In this document: piece by piece, positions 26,183-36,200 of the stretch
How the letters are laid out: each line of letters opens with the position of its first letter
Position numbering within the stretch: the stretch's first letter is position 1
Assembly: GCF_037975245.1 (NCBI RefSeq)
Contig: NC_092563.1
Span: 13,318,001 to 13,382,000, forward strand
DNA from: Apostichopus japonicus
Lineage: Eukaryota > Echinodermata > Holothuroidea > Aspidochirotida > Stichopodidae
Length of the DNA stretch: 64,000 bases
Reading direction: 5' to 3'
Position numbers and translations under genes: made by a program
The notes under the pieces: generated by a model
The model's input: only the letters and a program-made list of their open reading frames with translations
Database searches by the model: none
Told to the model about the DNA's origin: nothing

Positions 26183-27048
26183 ATGAATAGCAAAATAATT
26201 TTGATTTGCTGCGCTTGGCTGGTGAGTATAACTTTTGTAATTATAGTAACTCACATTGTTTACAATGGGCTCCTTAAAAAATGTTTTGCTTTGACTGATT
26301 TTCCCATAATCCACCAGCGAAGTGTACTAGTACCAACTCTATAGGAAATATATCTGGTCTTTCCAAAACGGGAAGGTGTCCGGGAATTAGGGATAACGAA
26401 CAGCTTATTTTGATTTTCATCATAATTGAGGAAAAATGAAAACTGTAACAGGAGGACCAGGTGACATAATTTGCCCGGTACCCGACCAGTCTCTGGACGT
26501 CTCTGTGTGGCACTTATTAGAATACGCGGGGGGTTTCGATTGAGTCAAATAAGGTCCGATGACCATAAGAAAGTTTCGCTTGAGTGGGTGTGTATACTGC
26601 GTGTTCATCGAAGGAGCGTTTAAATTAAACATCGAACTTCACTTATATATAGCAAGGAAAATAGCACAGCAGTGTGTAAATTTGCCAGAATGACTAGGCC
26701 TATATGTTCCGTATTGGTACAATAAAATATTACTTGTTCACACGAATGGACACATTAACCGTCGAGAAGAGATAATATTGAAATTGTGTATACTTTGGAA
26801 GATGTAAAAGTTTATGTCATTTGCGATGAGGGCGAGGGGTCCTATATATAACAATGAATAGAAAGGTGGAGGTTAGCGTTATTTGTATATGCCAGTACGA
26901 AAAGAGGGCAGCAGAGTAGCAGACTACAACATGATATACGCGAATGGCTTTATTTGATTGGATCATTCGAAAATACTTTTTTTTTCAGGACTGCTTGGCT
27001 TTTGCAAAGAAATCGCCAGGCTCGACGAGAGATAGATTAAGTGTTTGA
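26183..27048 (+). CDS. Candidate two-exon small secreted peptide
   Basis: Exon 26183-26221 encodes MNSKIILICCAWL and ends at CTG|GTGAGT. The next strong acceptor (ttttttttcag, 26988) opens DCLAFAKKSPGSTRDRLSV and a TGA at 27046-27048, in matching phase. The joined 32-residue product has a hydrophobic N-terminus with an AFA site, like a signal peptide, followed by a short basic tail. A donor-like site (GTAAGT, about 27080) after the stop means exon 2 could also be a non-terminal exon of a different transcript. No homolog is recognised. Confidence 0.3.
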
Positions 27049-27560
27049 TACACTGGTCTTAGATGTTTGCTCTTTGTCAAAGTAAGTATTTTGCGACATT
27101 AAGGGTATTAACCTGGATCAGTTTTTTTTAACGTCTCGGAATCGGTTAGACAATTAAGACTCGAGGACTCGGACTCGAAAGGGAGCCAACACAAGTCCAC
27201 TATAAAGTTGTACCTACAATCATGGATATTTTAGCACCCCCTCTCCCCTCCTCCTCTCTTTCATCGGCCCGGTGTTAGTTTATTGTTACCACGGAAATGT
27301 GATTCTGCTTGAGACCGCCTGAGACTACGTAGCCCTATATCTGAAGGAAAACAAAGTGACATTCAATGTTAACCACTGTATAGTTCCGATAGTTCATAGA
27401 TGCTTCTTTGTCACTTTTATAGAAGATTCATCGGAAAATGCATCCTTAATTTATTTCCTTGTTGAATCGACTCTATATGATTCAATTAAGTGTAGTTTAA
27501 GAAAACAACTTCATTTTGATGATATTTTATCTTTCACCACATGCATTTCACCACTATCAG

Positions 27561-27662
27561 GAGATTGAAGATCAAAATCTCAAACTGAAACAAGAACTTC
27601 GTTCCTGTCGTTGCAGAGGAGCAATGTCCGCCAAAAATGGACCAGATGCTAAGAAAAGAAAG
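27561..27662 (+). CDS. Candidate internal exon, coiled-coil then basic
   Basis: An acceptor (ctatcag) at 27560 and a donor-like AAG|GTGTCA at 27663 bound 34 open codons. The first half (EIEDQNLKLKQEL) has heptad-like spacing and the end (GPDAKKRK) is basic, like a nuclear signal. An internal ATG lies at the MSAKNG segment. I do not recognise it. It could be a 5' exon of the PIM-like locus, but the phase does not join cleanly to 29857. Confidence 0.3.
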
Positions 27663-28148
27663 GTGTCAATTTTTTAAATATTTCTTGTGGATTAATAGAA
27701 ATTAATTGTAGTATCCATATATCATAGCTCCCAGTTATACGGTAGTTATCTCTGTTTGAGGATATTAGGTATAAGTAAGCATTTGCTGAATGGAACCTGA
27801 CAAACACCGTAGTGAAATTAATGGCTTGTTTTACCTGGATTTGTTTTTAAATGTGAGTTACATTCGGTAACATGCATAATGGGAATCAGCGAGCCTATTA
27901 TAATGAAAAAATATGTCGTTATTCCCCATCATTATAACGTCGCAGACTAGTATCACCTAAGTTCAATCTTTTAGATGTACGTCTAAATTCTTAAAATCTA
28001 CAACTATGTTCCATATACAAAACCTCATGAAAGAAAATGCAGGAAAGGGTTTTCCAAAAGAAAACGACAATTTTTAATTATTTAAAGACTTCTAAAGCGG
28101 TCACAATGTTATGGGTATGATTAGCTGTAGTAGTAAGTTGAGTCTCGT
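27663..28148. other. Intergenic or intronic, nothing recognised
   Basis: AT-rich, running into the 3' end of the LINE fragment. Confidence 0.5.
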
Positions 28149-28496
28149 CTATCCGACATGCTCAGTGATTAACCTCCGCCACGTATCACGATCTTGCGCA
28201 AGGTTTATTGCTTCTTCGAAATTGTTAATATTAATGTCCTTGAATTGCGATTTTATTTTTCCAAGCAATGTAGTCACGGGCTTTCCAACTGGTTTAGCAG
28301 TATGTCTCAGTGCTTCTCTTAAAGCAACCTTTGCTGGAGCGTCCTCTTGGAGTCTTGCTACATGACCGAAAAATCTCAATCTTCTATGTGCGACTATCGA
28401 TGACCAAGGTGTTTGGTTGGTTTCGTTGTAGAGCTCATCATTTGATAACCAATTATTATTGGTCCATCGACCAATGATTAGCTGTGCCCTACCCAA
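28149..28496 (-). mobile_element. LINE ORF2 C-terminal fragment
   Basis: A minus-strand open frame of 115 codons carries RRLRFFGHVARL, then KPVGKPVTTLLGKIK and DRDTWRRLI, ending at a stop. This is the typical tail downstream of the reverse transcriptase domain in non-LTR retrotransposons. The 5' side is cut at about 28500, so it is a 5'-truncated, dead copy. The exact clade (RTE/CR1/Jockey type) cannot be fixed from this part. Confidence 0.75.
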
Positions 28497-28550
28497 AATT
28501 TTGTTGTTTGTTTGTTTTGGCGTTCAATAGCGCGTATGGTGGGCGGAGCC

Positions 28551-29100
28551 TCAGCAATTGATTAACATGTGCCTTAACTCGTTACAACAGGTAGCATACG
28601 CCCATTAAAAGCCCCATTGACTTACACACTAAATCACAAAAGTAATGTGGTCTCTAAGTCTAGATAGAAGTTTTCACTAGCTTAACGCTACCCATCACCG
28701 GATAGCTGACAAGTTGGCCTTTCATGGCACCATCAATTTTCCGTACCATGACCGTGAAAATTTTTTGCTATCCGAGCCGGAAGTTTTCGTCACTTGTAAA
28801 CAAACCTCTTCACTCAGTGGTAAACAAATTTCCTACGCTGCTCCTGGGAAGCCTAAAGGGGTCTAAAATTGCCTCAATTGACCCAATTTTCTCACCACAT
28901 GTACTTCCATTCATGCTCTTCAACATGAAAGCCACAAAAAAACTAGATTATGATTGATAACAGGTCACAAAAGATGTTCTCCTGTTGCTTTTTGGCACTT
29001 TTCCTGAAGGAGAACAATCGAGCGGATTGATATAGACTCTAATAGGAGTATGCCACCAACAACTAAAACTGAACTGGTTTTTCCTCTTTCCGTCTCACAG
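28551..29100 (+). repeat. Duplicated host segment, copy 1 (interrupted by the MITE)
   Basis: The sequence 28551-28588 joined to 29064-29100 matches 29783-29856 almost base for base, with a few substitutions and one deletion. Both copies end in a pyrimidine tract and CACAG. Copy 1 continues with GTAAGA, copy 2 with TGGGATC. Confidence 0.85.
28589..29058. mobile_element. 470-bp MITE with TIRs and 5-bp target duplication
   Basis: The left end AGGTAGCATACGCCCATTAA and the inverted right end TGGTGGCATACTCCTATTAG pair as terminal inverted repeats. The element is flanked by ACAAC at 28584-28588 and 29059-29063. A second, uninterrupted copy of the host sequence at 29783-29856 has ACAAC once and no insert, which acts as an empty site and fixes the borders. 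No transposase is encoded. The superfamily is not assigned. Confidence 0.8.
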
Positions 29101-29108
29101 GTAAGATG
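29064..29108 (+). promoter_or_regulatory. Recursive-splice-like site (CACAG|GTAAGA)
   Basis: A pyrimidine-rich stretch (ttttcctctttccgtct) leads to CACAG at 29096-29100, followed at once by GTAAGATG. This is the juxtaposed acceptor-donor layout of a zero-length exon (ratchet point). The duplicate at 29856 kept the acceptor and lost the donor. Function is inferred. Confidence 0.3.
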
Positions 29109-29782
29109 ATGCTTGATTCCCTTTCATGTGAATATGAAAGTATTACTAGGTTGTTGATTAAATATTTGTCGTTATTAAAAGTGTTTCATTATGACGGATG
29201 GTCTAGATTTGCCATCGATACATAAGAGTTATAAACGAGACCGTCAGGTTTGCATGTAGGACATGTCTGTGTTATCATGGGCCTACGTATATTCGTATAA
29301 CAATTGTTTGTCGTTGAAGTTCGATTAGTGGTACAAAATCATAATTTACACGAGTCATATCAGTACAAAAGTGATTTATTTCATGATGTTGTTAATAATA
29401 GAATATTATATGTATCAGGATGCCGCGGGTGTGACATTTTAGGTAATTTCTTTGTATGTAATGTTGCTCGGTGACCTAGCGTTATGAATAGGCTACAACG
29501 TGTACATTTGGTCGTTAGAACTGTCATGAGGGGTAACGTCATTGCGTAGCAACAAGAGTAGGGGATTCCCCGAAATGATCCAGATAGAAATAAGTATTTA
29601 CGGCCCGCCAGATTGATTGTATTGTTATGTATTGAATTATTAGAATGATTGAGCAGGTTCAGTTTATTATTTTAAGAACTAGAAGTAGCCTTTTGTTTAT
29701 GCTAGGATGAAAATCCATTCAGATGCCTTATCCAAATATGCAGTTAAGTTTAAATGTGAGACTGCATAGTTATTGTATTATA
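29109..29782. other. Intergenic or intronic, nothing recognised
   Basis: It lies between the two copies of the duplicated segment. No ORF or repeat was seen. Confidence 0.5.
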
Positions 29783-30155
29783 TCAGTAATTGATTAACAT
29801 GTGCCTTAACTCGTTACAACTAAAACTAAACTGGTTTTCCTCTCTCCGTCTCACAGTGGGATCTAGAGATCCTGGTCTTAACAACAAGATCAAGACGAAA
29901 GATGCCTGTATAGACAACTCATTCTTACTGAATGTAAGCGTGGGTACGTTACTATATAGATCAAACAAATTAAAAGCATCACACGACCCGACACTGGTGG
30001 CAACGGTGGTACTGCGGTTGCGGCGGTGGTGCTTATGATCGCGGCGGCGTTCCTCGCAACAATGGCAGCAACAACCACAGAAATGGTATAGCAGCAGAAG
30101 TAATGGCTCCAATCCTGGTTCCAGCCGACAGATAACAGTGCTGCCACGTGACGTC
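29783..30155 (+). other. Upstream exon-like region of the PIM-like locus
   Basis: An acceptor with a long pyrimidine tract ends in CACAG at 29856. The following stretch is open in one frame (starting GSRDPGLNNKIK) up to an AAT|GTAAGC donor-like site at about 29933. Further on, low-complexity coding-like sequence appears piecewise in different frames (GGNGGT, then RNNGSNNHRNG, then SNGSNPGSS). I read this as a broken N-terminal linker of the kinase. The exon structure is uncertain. Confidence 0.3.
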
Positions 30156-31527
30156 ATGGCCACGGCACAGGCGGAAATGAGACAAGCCGGTTACGAGCTT
30201 CTTGATCAGCTTAGACACGGCGGCTTTGACTTGGTCTACAGTGGAAAACCACTAAACAATACTACAGGAGACCCAAATAAGGTAAAAAAAAAAAAATGAT
30301 TAAAAGATGGTCATCAGTGATATTCCACTGGTATGTGTGAAAGTTCAAATAAGGTCAGTGGTGCTTCAATCTCAGTATGCATTTTACTGCCACCCTGTTA
30401 AGACGAGTTTCCCTTTACTAGAAATTTTATTCTTTCATTATAACTGTCTTCAATGGCTGGAAAATACATGGAAGGTCAGAAACACCCGAGGAAATTAAAA
30501 AGTACTTTTGAAAAGTTAATCAAGCCTGTTCAATTTTGAAACTAACGATGATAACATATCTGCTTATAATTTCTTAATTGTTTGAGATGTAAATTAATTA
30601 TTCTGCAGCGTCCTGGGTATAAAGTATAACAAAAAACAAGCTATTAATATTATGTTGGTGTTATTTGTTAGGCTGTAACTTTCATGTGTGTCGTACTGAT
30701 CTCAAGATCGTTTAAATACCCTCACAATTAGAACAATCCCGTGGCTTACTAATGGTTTAGTTCGTAAGGAAAATGTAGCCTACAGACTTTGACGTGTTGT
30801 GTTTCTGGTATACCTTTCTGTAACACTGTTAATGTTTCTGTATTCGTTCTTTTACAAGGGGTTGCCATCAAATTCACCAAATGCAGTGATATTAATTCAT
30901 GGACCACTCTTCCCAAAATGCCACTGTACGGATACCTTAGAGGCAGCAGCTCTGTTAGCGTTGGAATCGGTGACCAGTGTTGTGGATCTTCTCGGCTACG
31001 GTAAAATGTCTTTAGGCAATGATGACGTGTTCTGCCTAGTGATGGAAAAACCCACCGGCTGCATTTCCTTTGCATCATATTTAAGACGACAAACACCGCT
31101 GTCTGATACTTTGGCCTTCTTCTTCCTCGAACAACTCGTGTCCATGGTGGTAGCTATCCATCGAAGTGGCTGGGTACATGGAGACTTGAAACCCAGTAAC
31201 TTGTTGATTTGTGCTCAAGATCAACTTAAAGCCATCGATTGCGACCTAGCCATGGAGGTCGTCAATGATAAATGTATCGTACCTACAGCTGGCGGCACGT
31301 TGTTATGGAACATACTTCCCGAGCGACTAAACGGAGCGTGCGACTTGGTCAAGTCTACAGTCTGGTCTGTGGGTGTCATCTATTAATACATGATCTTTGG
31401 AAAACGACCATTTGCGTCTCAAAGCCGTCTGCTGAGATGGCATCGTAATATATCTTGTGGAGCTAAATTTATGTTCCAGCGTTTATTGGATCCCGATCCA
31501 AACAGTCGAGTAGTTATTCAGGATCTA
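30156..31527 (+). pseudogene. PIM-like serine/threonine kinase, frameshifted and interrupted
   Basis: The first part, 30156-30281, reads MATAQAEMRQAGYELL and the loop GGFDLVYSG, matching the PIM pattern GGFGSVYSG, and ends at a GT donor. The second part starts at about 30859 after an AG. The VAIK block (GVAIKFTKC, then INSWTTLPKM) is open in one frame, while everything from about 30940 on (TLEAAALLALESV to STVWSVGVIY) is open in another. Later motifs: VHGDLKPSN instead of HRDLKxxN, IDCD instead of DFG, LPER instead of PPEW, and a VWSVGVIY close to the PIM VWSLGILLY. A TAA at 31384-31386 interrupts the frame. The kinase continues past it (YMIFGKRPF, LLDPDPNSR) to a TAG at about 31527. Upstream, an Asn/Gly/Ser-rich linker (29990-30155) is split over three frames. 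The catalytic Asp (HGD) and Lys are kept, so the decay may be recent. Assembly error at the frameshifts is possible but would have to occur several times. Confidence 0.75.
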
Positions 31528-32150
31528 TAGCACTTGATCCTGACACTCGCTCCTCTATGAAGCGTCCCGTAATTTCCCGAAAGTTTTACAAGTCTCGGTT
31601 CGATCAAGAAGAGAGACTTTGAGATAATTGACTAAATCTTCTGATATTATGAAACAATTGCATGATTGGAAGAAATCTTGTTTTTCGTTAGGCTGCGAAA
31701 GACAAATAAAACTATCGGGGAGAGTTGATTGGATCCTAGTCCGAGAAAAACATTAAATTTGGGATCGATAAAACCTGATCCAGACTCTTGCAGTGTTGCA
31801 ACTCAGCTGATAATTGAGCGCAGAGGTTGGATCTATCAAGGAGAGAGACTTGAAGACTAAATCTTGGTATCATCTAATAGTTGAGTACAATGCATGATGG
31901 AAAAAATATTTGTTCCCTCTGTGAATAAAACTATTGTGGATAGCATATTGGTAGCTGATCCGACGTAGAGTGGGTTATTCAGGATCTTTAACCAACTTCG
32001 ACTCACACTGGCAATGCTGCAAACATAACTGCCATGGTAACTGAGCGCAATAACGGTTTGGCCGCCATGGATCGAACAAGGAAACTTGAGATGATGAACT
32101 AAATTTTCTCATCATGTAATACTTGTACAATGCATGATGGCAAGTAATAA
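31487..32150 (+). repeat. Degenerate tandem triplication of the PIM-like 3' end
   Basis: Three diverged units begin near 31487, 31729 and 31954. Each shows in the same order a TGATCC/TTGGATCC start, a GGATC-rich stretch, the motif GAGAGACTT or GAAACTTGAG, a GACTAAATCTT-like box, and a closing CAATGCATGATGG-like box. Units 1 and 2 are followed by AATAAAACTAT (31705 and 31924), a possible poly(A) signal. The first unit contains the end of the kinase homology (LLDPDPNSR). Confidence 0.6.
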
Positions 32151-32480
32151 TTAGATTATAGTAGAATTGTTGGATATCTATGACGTACTTATTATACGTA
32201 CACACCCAAATACACACTGTGCGTCTTCCGCCTTTCACATACTGACTTGAGAGCCGTGTTTTGAAGTTGAACGCACCCCTCCCCACCCAGGCTGTCCCTC
32301 AAAGAAGGAGAATGATTTCAGCCTCAAGAATGCTATTCTCAACCTCCCTCATAAAGGGAGGGAAAGGGGGAATGAGGCCCTGCATATCCAATATTAACTG
32401 AAGTCAATTTGTACTTTGCAAAGTATTTTCAAGATAGAAAATATAGAAAAAAATAGACTGCATGTTTTAGATGAAAACCA

Positions 32481-33269
32481 TTTATTTACATTGCTGTACA
32501 TGCATTAAATCGCACAATTGGTATATATGCAATGATTAGATAACATTACATGATAAGCTACCTGATTAGATAACATTACTATAAGGTACCAGTAGCCAGG
32601 CAGCTGAGGCCCATTCCTAAATAATCACAAATGAATTTTCTCATATCCACAATGAGCAACGGTTTACATACATATCACCATGTATTGGCACGTGACACAA
32701 AACACTCCCCCCCCCTCCCTCCCTGATATGATGCAAGGTCTCACAACGTCCCTTGAGGCTCCTTTGAGGTCCCTTGAAGGGGGAGGGCAGGGGGGTGGCT
32801 AAAGCTCCTTTAGAAGTAAACACATGGTTGCACCTCTGCTTGTAGCTTTCCCTTGCTTTAAAATATGAAGCTGAAAGAACATGTTTCGGTGGAATTATAA
32901 GAACTTAAGAAAAGAATGGATAAACATTAACAATTAGGTCCTTACTGATCGATTAAAGAAATTGAACATGATTTAAATGGTGAATTTCTTCATAACTAAA
33001 ACCTTTAAAGCAACATCACCTCCAATCCAGGTGTCTTTGATTTGTTATGAGACTAATACCATATAAACACAAAAACTCTGCCTAGAGATCAACCTTTATG
33101 ACATTGCAAACTGTGAGTTGATTTGACAAAATATCTCCATCCTTATTTGGATATTTAGCTGCACATCCTATAGAGGTGAAAGGTATGTTTACCACTGGTA
33201 CAATCACCACTACCATGCTACTGGTGTCGAATGGGCTTACAAAGATTGGTCCATTTTATGGATACCAAA
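32481..33269 (-). other. MED24 3' UTR with candidate poly(A) signal
   Basis: Downstream of the MED24 stop, the first AATAAA I see on the minus strand is at 32486-32481. That gives a 3' UTR of about 0.8 kb. Nothing else coding is seen here. The 5' part (32700-32820) is G/C-homopolymer rich on the plus strand. The end point is inferred only from the hexamer. Confidence 0.4.
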
Positions 33270-36200
33270 TCACCTTCCCATAATGCAGAGTGCCCTCGCG
33301 GCCTGCCTTCGAGCCACGACGCTGTCCAACTGTCCGATGGCTAATGCCAAGTCTTGGATGAAGTTCTTGTTGATAGTGCTGAAGAGATGGTTAGCCTACA
33401 GCAAAGGAGATAAAGGGGCAATGGTCATTGTATGAGACAATGTTGAAAGACAAATAAAAAACATGAAATGTAGGCTATCACATAAAAGGTTAGCTGTGAT
33501 TGGCCCGCATCTAACATAACAACAATTTCTTTTAAATATTTCATCATAATTGAAAGAACAAATCTACGATGTGTTCAAATTACACATTGAAAATATCTTC
33601 AATAATGATCAAATGCAATACCGAAAAATTTGCCAAACTTTTCCAAAAGTAGTTTTTCTTAAATCTTTTCTATAAGTAGTTTTTTTCTAAATCTTTAAAC
33701 CAACCCAATGAGTCCTAGACATTGAGGATGGTTAAGTCTGATACGTGATTTATTCACTTCTTTGAAAATATGACCAATATTTGGACTATAAAGCATATAG
33801 TGGAATATTAATGATTTTGTTTAACTTCCAGCATTTACGACTCAATCTTGGTCTTGTGTCAACATTCCCCCTGTAGCACATATACATTTCTGAGCCTGTC
33901 TGGTTTGAAGCCGTTTAGATTCTATTGCAGATTGTTGAATTCGAAGATGATTATGCAGATATTTTTATATTTCTGTCATAGAGGGCAGCATTACTGATTA
34001 AACTTGACGTATGCAGGTATTCACTTTCATTTAGTTTCCCTCCAGAAGCAAAGAGCAATCAGTCATAACCATTTTCAATTCTTTTACAGGTTGTATCTTT
34101 TCACAGTGTTTTTGCAGGTACTATTTTTGCAGCAACTGACACATTTTAAACATCATCGGGATGCACCACTCAAAGATATTTAAGTAATTTTAGACTCACA
34201 CTCAGACCATTGAGCTAAGAAAAGTGAAGGAATCATCTAAAATGGTTTAAATAAACACAAAGAAACTATGCAAAATTTATTGATGGGAAATCTAAGATTC
34301 AAGCATTTTTCTTTTGCCTTATGATAATTTGAGAGCATTGATCATAATTGGAGTAAAGTTTCAGAGTTATTATCTTCCATTAACATTCAAGATGTGGAAA
34401 GGTTAAGCCTCCTTAACCAATTTCATCTCCAAAGCTTGAAAAAGCAAATAAAAAAGCCTTTTAGTAATGCCTTGTTTAACAGGTACTAAAACTTAAAAGC
34501 AGCTTTTCTGAGTTGCAGCATTTTCAGTGAATACATTTCTTTGATGGTACTTAAGAATTGGAGTGAAAATTCCATCACACTGTAGTACATCTAGCTTGAA
34601 TACTAAAGGTTCAGTTCAAATACTGAAGTTGAAAATGGAACGTTTTGAAGTTTTGCACCTTCTTTTCTCTGCACGTAATTTGATATGACTAGTATCCCAA
34701 CAATGCATTATCAAATCTAATTCCTTCATTTACTTGCTCATTTAGCCTTAGAAATCTTGCTGCAAAAAGTCTTGGTTGGATCAATTATGGTCTTACTGTG
34801 GGTACTTCTCTGGTAGTTGCGATAAAACTTTAAAACTATAAAAGGCTATTTTTGCCCGTTTAATTTGGGGCTCCTGGTTCTGTCAAAATAATGGCATTAC
34901 AGCAATGCTATACTGTCAGTTATTTTTTTTAGTTTTATATCAAACATCAGTTCATTTCTCATCAAAGTTAGCAGAGACTCAATAAGACAACTTCTCATTC
35001 TTCTCCATGTTCCAGATCTACCAACCACCATAGAAATGATTAAATTCATGGAGCACACCATCTGGTCGCATCATATATTATTTAGCTGCTTTATTGATAG
35101 ATTTGGAAGCCATCTTGTTTGCTGTTAGAATACGCAGCTCACCATCGAGACCGGCATAAACTGTAACACGGTCGACGAGACAGCATCGCCGCAGGTAAGA
35201 ATCTCTTGGAGGAAGGAGTAGATAAACTCTGTTCTGCTGCTGAGAGCATTCTCAGATAAGACCGAGGCAAACAACTGCATCATGGATGCTGGAAAAATAA
35301 AAAACCAAACAAACAAATTAACAGAAGATTACATCAAACCTTTGAGCATAATAAATTGGGGAAAGGATGTGTTTGGTAGATTACCTTTGCACTATCCTCT
35401 CTGTTTTGCACAACTTTTGAAAATGTGACATAAAGCAGTCTTTTTCTTTTAATTTGCAAAGTTCACCACTTATACTATTTTGTATGAGATGGATACTGAT
35501 ATAAAAAAGTGAATCTGGGATGGTTTTCTTTCTTTTAGAATCATGACTGGGTAATTCGTTAACTGATATTCATCTAAGCTGAGGATGCCTTTGGTTTGGC
35601 CATTTTTCAATTTTATTGTGACCAACAATCGATAAGTCTTAATAGTAAACTTACTGGCAATTGTCGACCAATTGCAAAACATATTCTTTCACTGGATTCC
35701 TCTCAGGTTTGCCAAGCAATAGATATGAATAACTGATAGGTCCACCCTGGGATATGACACTGTGTTTAGGTTTGTGATACAGTTACTAAAAGTAAAACTC
35801 GATTTTAAAAAACATAGGTAGTTGTTAGGAAAGATAGAACATATCATGAATATATTACCTATTGCCTTGTACAGGGGTTCTCCCAGCTGTGTGGAGGTTT
35901 GAGGTACCAGGAGGGGGTTGGACGTGGTGCTTAGGGTGGTGCTGTTCAGACCAGAAGCAGCGTTCTCATCCTCTGGAATGCTCAGGAGACGGCGAAGCTT
36001 TGACGGTCGATTATCTTCCCGTAAAGTGCTGGTGCTCTGAATTTCACAAGAGTGGAAATAAAATATCAATGTGAGTGATAAAGGGTACCCAGGAGCAGAG
36101 CCCACAAATATGCTAGAAAATACCAAAAATAACACTATGTATTTTGTACTGCAATTCAGGGGAGCTGTTTTCTTTGCAAATACAAACTAAAAGGTCTCAT

